A stretch of DNA of 64,000 nt from Lysobacterales bacterium (GTDB lineage: Bacteria; Pseudomonadota; Gammaproteobacteria; Xanthomonadales; Xanthomonadaceae): contig JADKCY010000002.1 in NCBI GenBank assembly GCA_016718605.1, positions 186,001 through 250,000 of the forward strand. The letters are read 5' to 3'. Made by a program: the position numbers and the translations under genes. Positions 1 to 8,351 of this stretch are shown piece after piece (within the stretch, counting starts at the first letter, position 1; each line of letters begins with the position of its first letter). Under the pieces are notes generated by a model. That model did no database searches and was not told the origin of the DNA. It was given only the letters and a program-made list of their open reading frames with translations.

Positions 1-2564
1 GGGTGTCCGTAATGATCGTTGTAGCGCTTGAAGTGATCGATATCGATCAGCACAAGGCAGCACGCGGTGCCATCTCCGCGCTCCAGTCGTTGCCAATGTT
101 GCGCCAGACTCTCTTCAAATCCGCGCCGATTCAGCACCGAGGTCAGCGCATCGGTGCGCGCCAAACGTGCGAGATCCTGATTCGCTTTGGCCAAGGCGAG
201 GGTTCGCGTAGCGACCTCGCGTTTGAGCTCGTCCGCGCGCCGTTGCAAGCGATTGACACGCCAACTGATCACGCGAAGCGCCAGCCACAACAAACTGCCA
301 AACAATCCGCTCAGCAACAACGCCAAACCCCACCATGTCTCCCACCAGCGCGCTGCGATATTCAGTTCGAGATGCGCCGTCGGCGGGCTCAGACTGCCGT
401 CCAAGACTTGCACTTCGATGCGGTAGTGCTGCGCTGGCAAGCGTGGCAGCGAGAAATCCCGCGAGCGCGTTGGCGCAGACCAGTCCGGCTGTATTGGCAG
501 AACCCGGGTTCGAAAGCGCAGACCGCGATAGGCCGCCACCGGCGGCAAGCTGTAGGTCAGATTCACATCACGAATGCCGGCCGGCAAATGCAGATTGTCC
601 TGTAACGACCACTCCCGCCCACCCGCCCGCAAGCGATCCCAGTGGATTCGCATGGGTACCGGTTCATGCCCGGCACTGTCCAGATTCATCCGCGCGACAC
701 CCGCCGAGGTTGCGAGCCACAGTTCATCCGCCAGCACCAAGAGACTGGGCTGACCCGGATTGACGCTCTTTGCCGAACGCAAGCCATCGCGACGGTCAAA
801 CCGGCGCACGGTGGAAAGCCAATCCCCGGGAACTGCGGATGTCAGCGCTTGCCGACTGATCCGGAACAAGCCGACATAGCTGCTGATCCAGATCTGCCCG
901 AATCGATCCTCTGCCCAATCGCTCAGATTCTCGTCGGTCAGTCCCTCGGCTTGGCCGAAGTGATCGATCTGATCGCCGCGTACCCGATACAGGCCACGAC
1001 TGAGTACCCAGAGCGTGCCATCGCGATCTTCATGCACGTGGCGGACATCTTCGGGGGTGACTTGGCGCTGCCAGCGTACGATGGCCGTTTGGTCTTGGAG
1101 GTCGATACGCAGCAGTGCACCGTTGTCCATGCCAACCCAGACGCCGCCCTGCATCGCCGCCACCACGCTGCGGATGCGGCGATCCTGCATGGCTTCGAAA
1201 GGTGTCTCAACGCGATGCAGTCTGCGCGCGTCATCAAGCCAGGCGAGGCCGAAATCGCCAGCCAGCCACAGACGCGCCTGGGTATCCAAGGCAAGACTGG
1301 AAATGTTGCTTTCCAGTGCCATCGGTACCGGCTCGAGCGCTTCAAACTGATAGCGATGCAGTCCTTGATCGGAAGCGATCCAAAGCGCATCGCCCTGCGG
1401 CTGTAGCGCAATGACGCGACCCACCTGTGTGCTGATCGCAGAAAGGGGAACGATCGGCCCGTCTGCAGAAAGCCGACTCAAGCCGCCCAGACCTCCGACC
1501 CACACGCCGGCATCGGCTGCCGGTGCGAGCGCATGGACAAATTCATTCGGCAAACCCTGATCCTGACCAAACACCTGAAGGACTGGCGCGGCCACACGGC
1601 AAATACCCGCCCCTTCGGTTGCCAGCCAGAGTTCACCGTGCGGTGATTCACTGATTCGATAGACCGTACTCGCAAGCAAGCCCTCGGGTGTACCGAATTG
1701 TCGCCAACTGCCGTCCGGCTCGAGTCGTTGCAGGCCCGCTCCAGCAGTCGCGACCCACCAGCGACCGAGTCGGTCGCGATGCACGTCGCGCACGTTCCAA
1801 CGGGCGCTCCCAGAGACTTGGCTTGCACGCTGGGTCTGCGCATCGAGACGCCAAAGCCCATCGTGACTGCCGATCCACCAGATGCCCGGCGCTTCTTCTG
1901 CCAAGCTCGCCAGTTGCGCGGCGGGCAAACCCTGGCGCGAATCCCACACCCTCGCAGACAGCATTGCGTCCTGCTGGCGTGGATCACGCCGCAGCTCTAT
2001 CAGACCCTGATCGCGTAACCACAGCACTTGTTGTGCATCCACATGAAGGCGGCGATCACTGCCCAGCGGGTAACCCGCATGCGCGCGCTTGCCCCAATCT
2101 GACGCAACAGCATCATTCGGGCGCCGATACAAACCCTCAGTGCCTGCCAACCAAAGCGCATCGGCATCGGCCGCCAGCACCGCAACTTCCGCCAGCGGTA
2201 CAGGGGGTGACAGCGTCGTCAACGCATCGTTATGCCAGCGCACGACACTCGTTGATGTCGAGAACCATGCGCTGCCATCCGCAGCGAACACGGGCGCATG
2301 AGTTCCTTTGATCGCTGCGAAGGCCACACCAAGCGCATCGGGGGCATCGAACTGTTCGCCATCAAACCGCCCCATGACGCGATAGCCACCAGCCCACGGA
2401 TAGCCATTCGGATCTACCTTCACATCGAAGGCCGCATCCAGCAATAGTCCATGCTCCAGTCCAAAGCACTGCACCCGCTCGAGCGCCGCTGGGAGTGCCT
2501 CCACGCGGGCAGCGAACCACATGCCCACCAGCATCCACAGCCCACGCGAAAGGACGGCGCGCAT
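1..2564 (-). CDS. Beta-propeller sensor diguanylate cyclase (GGDEF), 3' end cut by window edge
   Basis: One minus-strand frame stays open from an ATG at 2564 to the window edge, giving about 854 residues. A signal peptide (MRAVLSRGLWMLVGMWFAAR) is followed by repeated two-component-regulator propeller blades to about residue 636, with many LW-containing strands. Next come a Y_Y_Y-like Ig domain (about 637-740), one membrane helix (about 740-765), a short coiled linker and the start of a GGDEF domain (DALTSVLNRRGF, then LIDIDHFKRYNDHYGH). The catalytic GGDEF motif itself lies beyond the edge. The family senses a periplasmic signal and makes c-di-GMP in the cytoplasm; the ligand is unknown. The start lies 4 bases after the crcB stop, so it is probably the last gene of rarA-crcB. 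A further C-terminal domain cannot be excluded. Confidence 0.88.
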   Translation of the reverse strand, partial: MRAVLSRGLWMLVGMWFAARVEALPAALERVQCFGLEHGLLLDAAFDVKVDPNGYPWAGGYRVMGRFDGEQFDAPDALGVAFAAIKGTHAPVFAADGSAWFSTSTSVVRWHNDALTTLSPPVPLAEVAVLAADADALWLAGTEGLYRRPNDAVASDWGKRAHAGYPLGSDRRLHVDAQQVLWLRDQGLIELRRDPRQQDAMLSARVWDSRQGLPAAQLASLAEEAPGIWWIGSHDGLWRLDAQTQRASQVSGSARWNVRDVHRDRLGRWWVATAGAGLQRLEPDGSWRQFGTPEGLLASTVYRISESPHGELWLATEGAGICRVAAPVLQVFGQDQGLPNEFVHALAPAADAGVWVGGLGGLSRLSADGPIVPLSAISTQVGRVIALQPQGDALWIASDQGLHRYQFEALEPVPMALESNISSLALDTQARLWLAGDFGLAWLDDARRLHRVETPFEAMQDRRIRSVVAAMQGGVWVGMDNGALLRIDLQDQTAIVRWQRQVTPEDVRHVHEDRDGTLWVLSRGLYRVRGDQIDHFGQAEGLTDENLSDWAEDRFGQIWISSYVGLFRISRQALTSAVPGDWLSTVRRFDRRDGLRSAKSVNPGQPSLLVLADELWLATSAGVARMNLDSAGHEPVPMRIHWDRLRAGGREWSLQDNLHLPAGIRDVNLTYSLPPVAAYRGLRFRTRVLPIQPDWSAPTRSRDFSLPRLPAQHYRIEVQVLDGSLSPPTAHLELNIAARWWETWWGLALLLSGLFGSLLWLALRVISWRVNRLQRRADELKREVATRTLALAKANQDLARLARTDALTSVLNRRGFEESLAQHWQRLERGDGTACCLVLIDIDHFKRYNDHYGH

Positions 2565-2568
2565 CGGA

Positions 2569-2967
2569 TCAGGACAGCAACCACTGGTGCCCAGCGCGCC
2601 ATCCGGCCCACACCGCGAGCAGTCCACCGAACAGGCTTGCCAGCAGGTAGCCGCTCAACAACCAGGGTCGGCCAGTCTCGTGCCACAGCAACAACACATC
2701 GATCATCATGGCCGAAAAAGTGGTAAATCCGCCCAGCACACCAACCATCAGCAAAGCGCGCAACCAGAGGGTTTCCTCGGGTCGCGGCAGCAGCCAAACC
2801 ACCAACAGACCGGCACAGAATGCACCCAACAAATTGACGCCCAAGGTGCCCCAGGGAAACCCGGTACCCAGTTGCCGCAATAGCCAACCCCCAAGCACAA
2901 AGCGCAGCCCAGAACCCAAAGCACCACCCGCCATCACCAAGGCCAATTGTGTCCAGAAGCCCATCAT
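2569..2967 (-). CDS. crcB: Fluoride ion channel CrcB/Fluc
   Basis: A 132-residue protein of four predicted membrane helices, the usual Fluc length. It carries the family signatures GLRFVLGG near the N-terminus, GTLGVNLLGAF (with the pore asparagine) and GVLGGFTTFSAMMID (the phenylalanine-box region). Fluc channels are dual-topology dimers of the inner membrane that let toxic fluoride leave the cytoplasm. The ATG overlaps the rarA stop in an ATGA junction, so translation is probably coupled; no fluoride riboswitch is visible, and none would be expected inside rarA. A second in-frame ATG follows the first, so the start may be one codon later. Confidence 0.93.
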   Translation of the reverse strand: MMGFWTQLALVMAGGALGSGLRFVLGGWLLRQLGTGFPWGTLGVNLLGAFCAGLLVVWLLPRPEETLWLRALLMVGVLGGFTTFSAMMIDVLLLWHETGRPWLLSGYLLASLFGGLLAVWAGWRAGHQWLLS

Positions 2968-4292
2968 TCGCCCCTCGCCTTGGCGCGCTCGGCGCGCAGG
3001 GCGTCGAGCTTTTGTTTGATCTGCAATTCCATGCCGCGCGACACCGGTTGGTAGTACACGCGCTCACCCAGAGCATCAGGAAAGCCGCGCTGATCCAGCG
3101 CGACCCCGCCATCCATATCGTGATCGTATTGATAGTCGGCGCCATAGCCGAGCGACTTCATCAATTGGGTCGGCGCATTGCGCAGATGCAGTGGCACCTC
3201 GTCGGTACCCAGTGTCCGTACATCCGCCTGCGCCGCTTTGTAGGCCACGTACCCTGCATTGCTTTTGGCCGCACTGGCCATGAACAGGGTGAGTTGCGCC
3301 AAGGCCAGCTCACCCTCGGGGCTACCCAGTCGCTCGAAGGTATCCCAGGCCGCCAGTGCCATCTGCTGGGCACGCGGATCGGCCAATCCAATGTCTTCGA
3401 TACTCATACGCAACAGACGACGCATCAGATAGCTGGGATCGCAGCCACCATCCAGCATGCGGCACAACCAATACAGCGCGGCATCGGGATTGGAACTGCG
3501 CACGCATTTGTGCAGCGCCGATATCTGGTCGTAGAACTGCTCACCGCCTTTGTCGAAACGCCGGGTACGATCCGCCAGCACTTGCAACAGCGTCGCTTCG
3601 GTAATCCGCCCCGCATCATCCTGGGCCAACTCGGCGGCAATCTCTAGCAAGGTCAGCGCGCGCCGCACGTCGCCGTCCGCGGCCTGGGCGATCTGGCTCA
3701 GCAGGTCGGGCGCCACCGAGATCGCCATGCCAGCCAAGCCACGTTCGCCATCCGACAAGGCACGCCGCAAAGCGTCCTCGATGTGGACAATCGCCACCGG
3801 CTCCAGAACATGCACACGACAGCGCGACAGCAGTGCCGAGTTCAACTCAAAGCTCGGGTTCTCGGTCGTGGCGCCAACAAACACGATGCTGCCACGCTCG
3901 ATATGCGGCAGGAAGGCATCCTGCTGCGCCTTGTTGAAACGATGCACTTCATCCACAAACAGTACCGTACGTTCACCAGTCTCGAAGCGCGCCTGCGCCT
4001 CGGCCAACACCCGTCGCACCTCCGGCAAGCCGGACAGCACCGCCGAGATCGCCTCGAAACGCGCCTCTGCATAATGTGCGAGCAGCAAGGCCAGCGTGGT
4101 TTTCCCGCACCCTGGCGGCCCCCATAGAATCATTGAATGCACACGACCGGATTCCACCGCGCGGCGAAAGGCGCTGTCTGCCGCGAGCAGGCGTGTCTGC
4201 CCAACCATCTCCGCCAGCACACGCGGGCGCATGCGTTCTGCCAAGGGCCGCAATTCGGCGGACGCAGCAGCGAACAGGTTCGGGGTACGCAC
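2964..4292 (-). CDS. rarA: Replication-associated recombination protein RarA (MgsA), AAA+ ATPase
   Basis: RarA is a tetrameric AAA+ ATPase of the clamp-loader clade that acts at stalled replication forks. With a GTG start at 4292, five bases after the symporter stop, the product is 442 residues, matching the family; the open frame reaches 4424 but that extension lies inside the symporter gene and is arginine-rich nonsense. Visible motifs are Walker A GPPGCGKTT (58-66), Walker B LFVDEVHRFN (111-120), sensor 1 GATTENPSFELN (140-151) and the arginine-finger stretch SALLSRC. The C-terminal half is the oligomerisation region of the family (AYKAAQADVRT, then a GYGADYQYDHD tail). It is followed by crcB with a four-base overlap. 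The Shine-Dalgarno is weak, so coupling to the upstream gene is likely. Confidence 0.92.
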   Translation of the reverse strand: MRTPNLFAAASAELRPLAERMRPRVLAEMVGQTRLLAADSAFRRAVESGRVHSMILWGPPGCGKTTLALLLAHYAEARFEAISAVLSGLPEVRRVLAEAQARFETGERTVLFVDEVHRFNKAQQDAFLPHIERGSIVFVGATTENPSFELNSALLSRCRVHVLEPVAIVHIEDALRRALSDGERGLAGMAISVAPDLLSQIAQAADGDVRRALTLLEIAAELAQDDAGRITEATLLQVLADRTRRFDKGGEQFYDQISALHKCVRSSNPDAALYWLCRMLDGGCDPSYLMRRLLRMSIEDIGLADPRAQQMALAAWDTFERLGSPEGELALAQLTLFMASAAKSNAGYVAYKAAQADVRTLGTDEVPLHLRNAPTQLMKSLGYGADYQYDHDMDGGVALDQRGFPDALGERVYYQPVSRGMELQIKQKLDALRAERAKARGE

Positions 4293-4296
4293 GCGA

Positions 4297-5583
4297 TCAG
4301 GCCTGCGCAGGCTGGGTCGTCGAGTCCTGAGCGGCAACCGGCGCGGCGCGCTGATAGGCCGCGACATCAAGCAGGCCGGTCTCACGCGCCACCAGGACGG
4401 GTACCAGCATCTGTCCGGTGACATTGGTCATCGTGCGCATCATGTCGATGACGCGATCAATGGCGACGATGTAGGCAATGCCTTCCAGAGGCAACCCCGC
4501 CGCACTCAACACCAAGGTGACCATTACGATGGCTGTGCCAGGTACACCAGCAGTACCGAAGCTGCCCAGTACCGACGCCAGCAGAATCACGAAATACTGC
4601 GATAACGTCAGATCAATCTGGAAATACTGCGCCACAAACAGCGCGGTCACTGCGGGATAGATCGCACCGCAACCGTCCATCTTGATGCTGGCACCCAGCG
4701 GCACGGCAAAAGCAGCGTAGTCGCGGTTCACACCCAGATTGTCGCTGATCGCGCGCATGGCGGCAGGCATTGAGGCAAAGCTTGATGACGTCGCGAAGGC
4801 TACCTGCATTGCACCCGCCGCACCCTTGAAAAAGCGCAGTGGATTCAGCCCATGCAAGATCAACAAACCGCCATACACCAACACGATCTGCACACCACAA
4901 GCCACGAAGATCGCGAGCACGAACCAGCCCAGGGGCAGCAGGCGTTCAAACCCATAGCTACCCACCAATGCGGCAATCAGGCCAAAGGTGCCGAGGGGTG
5001 TCATCTCCAGAACAAAGCGAGTGACCTGAATCATGGCCTCGCTCGCTTCGGCCGCCAAAGCGCGCAAATGGGTCGTTTTGTCACCCAGTTTGACCAAGGC
5101 GAAACCAAGCAGTCCGGCAAAAAAGATCACCTGCAGAATCTTGCCCTCGGCCAGTGCCAAAAACGGGTTGCTAGGCACCACGTCCAGCACCACCTGGATC
5201 GGGCTTGGCAGCACCTTTGGCACATAGTCACTCGCCGCAGTCAATTCACCCAAGCCCACGCCGGGCTGCAGGAATGTTGCGGTCGCCAGGCCGACGATCA
5301 CCGCCAGTGCTGCCGTGAGCGCAAACCACAAAAAGGTGCGGCCAGACAGCGCCATCACGCTGCCCTGCCCATGCAAACGCGCAATCGCCGACAGCACGGC
5401 AAAAAACACCAGCGGCGTGGCGATCATCTTGATGAGCGTGATGTACAGCGTGCCGAGCGGACCCAACCAGAGCTGCGCGCCCGGTCCGATCAGCCATCCA
5501 ACCAATGCGCCAAAGACAAACCCGCCCGCGACACGCTTCCAGAACGCGATGCTCAGCCAGCCCTGAATGATGGCAGTGATCAC
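4297..5583 (-). CDS. Dicarboxylate/amino acid:cation symporter (DAACS family, GltP/DctA-like)
   Basis: A 428-residue membrane protein with a GTG start preceded by GAGGGG. The early sequence LYITLIKMIATPLVFFAVLSA and later STSSFASMPAAM-like stretch (TSSSFASMPAAMRAISDNLG), PLGASIKMDGCGAIYPAVTALF and FGTAGVPGTAIVMVTLVL are the hairpin and helix motifs of the GltPh fold, where dicarboxylate or acidic amino acid and sodium or protons are bound. The family forms trimers in the inner membrane and works as a secondary importer. The sequence alone does not decide between glutamate/aspartate and C4-dicarboxylate. The gene lies 7 bases after the HemJ-like gene and 4 bases before rarA, suggesting one transcript. 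Confidence 0.88.
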   Translation of the reverse strand: MITAIIQGWLSIAFWKRVAGGFVFGALVGWLIGPGAQLWLGPLGTLYITLIKMIATPLVFFAVLSAIARLHGQGSVMALSGRTFLWFALTAALAVIVGLATATFLQPGVGLGELTAASDYVPKVLPSPIQVVLDVVPSNPFLALAEGKILQVIFFAGLLGFALVKLGDKTTHLRALAAEASEAMIQVTRFVLEMTPLGTFGLIAALVGSYGFERLLPLGWFVLAIFVACGVQIVLVYGGLLILHGLNPLRFFKGAAGAMQVAFATSSSFASMPAAMRAISDNLGVNRDYAAFAVPLGASIKMDGCGAIYPAVTALFVAQYFQIDLTLSQYFVILLASVLGSFGTAGVPGTAIVMVTLVLSAAGLPLEGIAYIVAIDRVIDMMRTMTNVTGQMLVPVLVARETGLLDVAAYQRAAPVAAQDSTTQPAQA

Positions 5584-5590
5584 ATACCCC

Positions 5591-6037
5591 TCAGAACGGC
5601 TTGCCGATCACGAGATAAATCGCCCCCAAGGCGAGAAAAACAGGCAACTCATTGAACCAGCGCAGGGCTTTTGAACTGGGCAATACACCACCCGCTTCCG
5701 CACGCTTCATCCAGCGCGCTGTGAACAGGTAGTAACCGAACAGGCCAGCGACCAAGGTCAATTTGGCATGCAGCCAACCGCCCGAGACCACCAAAGGCCA
5801 AGCCGCTGGACTGAGACGATAGCCCAGCCAAAGCAGCAGGCCAAACACCAGCATCAAACCGAACATGACATGGCCAAACACGTATAGCCGACGCCCCATC
5901 AGAAACAGACGCTCGCGCACGGCAGGCTGACTTCCGGCTTCAGCGACATTGACCAGAATGCGAGGCAGATAAAACACTGCCGCCATCCAGGCAATCACGA
6001 ACAGCAGATGCAAGGTCTTGGTCCAGACGTAGATCAC
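5591..6037 (-). CDS. hemJ: HemJ/CopD-type four-helix membrane protein (putative protoporphyrinogen IX oxidase)
   Basis: The short N-terminus MIYVWTKTLHLLFVIAWMA and the following FYLPRILV are typical of the HemJ (UPF0093) family, about 140-150 residues with four membrane helices. HemJ oxidises protoporphyrinogen IX to protoporphyrin IX in haem synthesis and binds haem through a conserved histidine, probably the one in KTLHLLF. I place the start at a GTG at 6037 because GGGGGAG lies six bases before it; the open frame also offers a TTG at 6055 that would put that Shine-Dalgarno inside the gene. CopD-family annotation is a possible alternative name. Apparently co-transcribed with the symporter gene downstream. 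Confidence 0.75.
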   Translation of the reverse strand: MIYVWTKTLHLLFVIAWMAAVFYLPRILVNVAEAGSQPAVRERLFLMGRRLYVFGHVMFGLMLVFGLLLWLGYRLSPAAWPLVVSGGWLHAKLTLVAGLFGYYLFTARWMKRAEAGGVLPSSKALRWFNELPVFLALGAIYLVIGKPF

Positions 6038-6098
6038 GAAAAACTCCCCCGGCAAACATCGTCACCTGCGACACCACGCCGCAAGTCTTCGCTATGGA

Positions 6099-6506
6099 TC
6101 ACTTCTTTTTGCGCACGTACAACACCAGACTGTGTTCGACGATGTCGTAACCATGTCGTTCCGCAATGACATGCTGCAGCCGCTCGATTTCATCGCTGGT
6201 GAACTCCACCACTTTGCCGGTATCCACATCCACCATATGATCGTGATGCGCGCCGCGATCGAGCTCAAATACCGCTTGACCACCTTCGAAGTTGTGCTTG
6301 ATCACCAGACCAGCCGCCTCGAACTGGGTCAACACACGATAGACCGTCGCCAAGCCGATATCGTCATTGTTGTCGAGCAACAGACGGTAGATGTCCTCTG
6401 CCGTCATATGACGCGGACTGGAATTTTCCAGCAACTCCAGAATACGCATGCGCGGCTGGGTAACTTTAAGACCCGCTTTACGCAGATCCTTGGATTCCAT
6501 GGGCAT
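6099..6506 (-). CDS. fur: Ferric uptake regulator Fur
   Basis: A 135-residue Fur repressor. The N-terminal winged helix holds LRKAGLKVTQPRMRIL and the recognition region IGLATVYRVLTQFEAAGLV; the metal-binding half holds the HHDHM motif and GYDIVEHSLVLY. With ferrous iron it binds Fur boxes and represses iron-uptake genes. The ATG at 6506 (MPMESK) has GGAG six bases upstream; the family usually begins at the ATG at 6500 (MESKDLRK), so either may be used. The protein contains no cysteine at all, so the CxxC structural zinc site of E. coli Fur is absent. It is transcribed away from bamE, an arrangement common in gammaproteobacteria. The open frame upstream to 7127 is antisense to bamE and is not coding. 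Confidence 0.95.
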   Translation of the reverse strand: MPMESKDLRKAGLKVTQPRMRILELLENSSPRHMTAEDIYRLLLDNNDDIGLATVYRVLTQFEAAGLVIKHNFEGGQAVFELDRGAHHDHMVDVDTGKVVEFTSDEIERLQHVIAERHGYDIVEHSLVLYVRKKK

Positions 6507-6626
6507 GGGCAACTCCGTTCCGTGTTGCGATACGCAATCCAACCAAGGCTGAATAGCGGGCGACGCACCGCAGGGTGAAGGGGTCGGTAGTGTATCATCG
6601 GCCAGTCCCACTCCCGGATTGATCCC

Positions 6627-7016
6627 ATGCGTTTGACTGCACTCGGCTTGTTTTCTGCGCTCCTTTTCAGCGGCTGCGGCATCATTTACAAAGTCGACGT
6701 GTATCAGGGCAACCTGCTGGACGAACGCAATGTCGCTCAGTTGAAAACCGGCATGAGCAAGCGTCAGGTGTTGTCGCTGCTGGGCACCCCAGCAGTTCGC
6801 GATCCTTTTCACGCTGCGCGCTGGGACTACGTAGCGACACAATCGCAGCGCGGTTCGGACACCGAAGTGAAGAACCTGAGCCTGATGTTTGACGGCGATA
6901 CGCTGACCAGCATCGAAGGCGACTACTTCGCCAAGCAGGACGACGAACTCCGCAAGCGTTTGGCACGTTACGGCAACTTGCCCAAAGAAGAACGCAACAA
7001 GCGAGGCGGCGGCTGA
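6627..7016 (+). CDS. bamE: Outer-membrane assembly lipoprotein BamE (SmpA)
   Basis: A 129-residue lipoprotein with a lipobox ending FSGC at Cys17. The SmpA/OmlA domain is clear: IYKVDVYQGNLLDERNV, LKTGMSKRQVLSLLGTP, and RWDYVATQ. BamE is a small lipoprotein of the BAM complex that inserts beta-barrel proteins into the outer membrane. The C-terminal 25 residues are charged (ELRKRLARYGNLPKEERNKR) and probably disordered. It is divergent from fur, with about 120 bases between them for both promoters, and convergent with rnfH, whose stop lies only 8 bases away. Confidence 0.94.
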   Translation: MRLTALGLFSALLFSGCGIIYKVDVYQGNLLDERNVAQLKTGMSKRQVLSLLGTPAVRDPFHAARWDYVATQSQRGSDTEVKNLSLMFDGDTLTSIEGDYFAKQDDELRKRLARYGNLPKEERNKRGGG

Positions 7017-7024
7017 TCCGCGCT

Positions 7025-7309
7025 TCAACGCTTGGCGCGCTCGCGTCGAACTTCTTTCGGATCGCACAACAACGGCCGATAGATTTCCACCCGGTCGCCG
7101 TCCTGCAACACCCGATTCAATGAACAAGCCTGACTGAACACGCCGCAGTCGAGCGGCTTGTTTGCCAGATCCTCAAGACGATCCAGCAAGCCAGATGCAG
7201 CGACCGCATCACCCACCGTGCTGCCTGAAGCCAAGACCAGTGGCACCCGCCACACGCGATCAGGCAATGCGTACACCACCTCCACCTGCAAATTGCGCGA
7301 ATCACTCAC
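7025..7309 (-). CDS. rnfH: RnfH family ubiquitin-like protein (RatB)
   Basis: A 94-residue beta-grasp protein. Typical sequence includes VEVVYALPDRVWRVPLVL, GSTVGDAVAASGLL and the C-terminal DGDRVEIYRPLLCDPKEVRRERAKR. RnfH proteins have a ubiquitin-like fold; their function is not settled, although the gene is nearly always next to ratA. I take the GTG at 7309 as start: GAGG lies six bases upstream, it overlaps the end of ratA by eight bases, and family members begin just there (VSDSRNLQVEV). The upstream extension of the frame lies wholly inside ratA. Confidence 0.9.
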   Translation of the reverse strand: MSDSRNLQVEVVYALPDRVWRVPLVLASGSTVGDAVAASGLLDRLEDLANKPLDCGVFSQACSLNRVLQDGDRVEIYRPLLCDPKEVRRERAKR

Positions 7310-7727
7310 GCGTCGCCTCGCGCACAAAATCATCCACCAACCGATCCATCAGCGACTGAAACCCCATGGCCAACGCGGACCCCATCAGCAAGCCGGCGGT
7401 CTCGAAGTTCATTTGCAGCTCGACTTTGCAAACCTCATCGGCCAGTGCAATAAAGTCCCAACTGCCCTCCAGCGATTTGAACGGACCCTCTGCCAAACGC
7501 AATTCGATCCGTCGTCCCGGCTGCATGCGATTGCGGGTCGAAAACGCCGTCCGCATACCGCCCATTTTGAGATTGAGCCGCGCCAGCATCATGACTTCGC
7601 TACGCTCCAAGACTTCAGCCCCCTCGCACCAAGTGAAGCGCTTGGGATAGGCTTCCACCTCGTTGACGAGATCAAACATGTGCGCCGCCGAACGGCGCAC
7701 CAGCGCGCTTCTGGAAATTTGCGTCAT
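7302..7727 (-). CDS. ratA: RatA, START-domain ribosome-association toxin / coenzyme Q-binding family protein
   Basis: A 141-residue START/polyketide-cyclase domain protein. It begins MTQISRSALVRRSAAHMFDLVNEVEAYPKRFTWC and ends MGSALAMGFQSLMDRLVDDF, both characteristic of RatA/Coq10. E. coli RatA was reported to bind 50S subunits and block 70S formation; homologous Coq10 proteins bind ubiquinone, so the physiological role may be quinone-related. The pair ratA-rnfH is divergent from smpB, an order conserved widely in gammaproteobacteria. Translationally overlapped by rnfH. Confidence 0.92.
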   Translation of the reverse strand: MTQISRSALVRRSAAHMFDLVNEVEAYPKRFTWCEGAEVLERSEVMMLARLNLKMGGMRTAFSTRNRMQPGRRIELRLAEGPFKSLEGSWDFIALADEVCKVELQMNFETAGLLMGSALAMGFQSLMDRLVDDFVREATRE

Positions 7728-7780
7728 TGGTGGCCTGCATGAGTCCCGCCCGCAAGCACCAAGGCACGCAAGGAAAGGAC

Positions 7781-8269
7781 ATGAACAAGAAGAAGAGCAA
7801 GGATAGCGGAACCGGCACCATCGCCCTCAACAAGAAGGCACGCTTCGACTACAGCCTGGAAGACCGCTACGAAGCTGGTGTCGCATTACAAGGCTGGGAA
7901 GTCAAAGCCCTGCGTGGTGGACGTCTGTCTTTCAACGAGAGCTACGCCATCATCAAAGGCGGCGAGATCTTTTTGTTTGGCACCCTGATCACCCCGCTCG
8001 CCTCGGCCTCCACCCACGTGCTGACCGACGACCGACGCACCCGAAAACTGCTGCTGCACCGGCGCGAAATCAACAAGCTGGTCGGTGCCGTTGAACGCGA
8101 GGGCTACACGCTGGTACCCACGGCGATGTACTGGAAGAACAACCGCGTCAAAGTCGAAATTGCACTGGCCGAAGGCAAGCAGAGCCACGACAAGCGTGCC
8201 GCCATCAAGGACCGCGACTGGGCTCGCGACAAACAACGCGCCATGCGTCGCCACAACCGCGAAGCCTGA
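7781..8269 (+). CDS. smpB: SsrA-binding protein SmpB
   Basis: A 162-residue SmpB, the protein partner of tmRNA in rescue of stalled ribosomes. Clear signatures are ALNKKARFDYSLEDRYEAG, LQGWEVKALRGGRLSFNESY, RTRKLLLHRREINKL and the basic C-terminal tail KDRDWARDKQRAMRRHNREA that enters the mRNA channel. The ATG at 7781 has the Shine-Dalgarno GGAAAGGAC directly before it; the frame is open upstream to 7727 but that part overlaps the ratA start. The tmRNA gene follows 82 bases downstream on the same strand. Confidence 0.97.
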   Translation: MNKKKSKDSGTGTIALNKKARFDYSLEDRYEAGVALQGWEVKALRGGRLSFNESYAIIKGGEIFLFGTLITPLASASTHVLTDDRRTRKLLLHRREINKLVGAVEREGYTLVPTAMYWKNNRVKVEIALAEGKQSHDKRAAIKDRDWARDKQRAMRRHNREA

Positions 8270-8309
8270 ACGCCTTCGCTCGAGAATCGACAGGCCGCGA
8301 GGGTTTTCC

Positions 8310-8339
8310 TTGTATCCGCAGCGAACAGCTCCATATACT
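8310..8339 (+). promoter_or_regulatory. Probable sigma70 promoter of ssrA
   Basis: TTGTAT at 8310-8315 and TATACT at 8334-8339, 18 bases apart, lie just before the tmRNA 5' end. The -10 matches consensus at five of six positions, the -35 at three of six. Transcription would start around 8346, leaving a short leader to be removed by RNase P at 8352. Confidence 0.55.
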
Positions 8340-8351
8340 GCTGTGTCTCTC

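Noticed and set aside
3..2311. Several plus-strand open frames of 60-254 codons (e.g. 3..605, 642..1406, 1688..2311)
   Set aside because: They lie antisense to one continuous minus-strand propeller-GGDEF gene, have no family features and are shadows caused by its codon bias.
2564..2967. Fluoride riboswitch for crcB
   Set aside because: crcB overlaps the rarA stop codon, leaving no leader, and no riboswitch-like sequence was seen.
6507..7127. N-terminal extension of the fur frame to 342 codons
   Set aside because: It runs antisense through bamE and its promoter; the Fur family starts at MPMESK or MESK with a good ribosome site.
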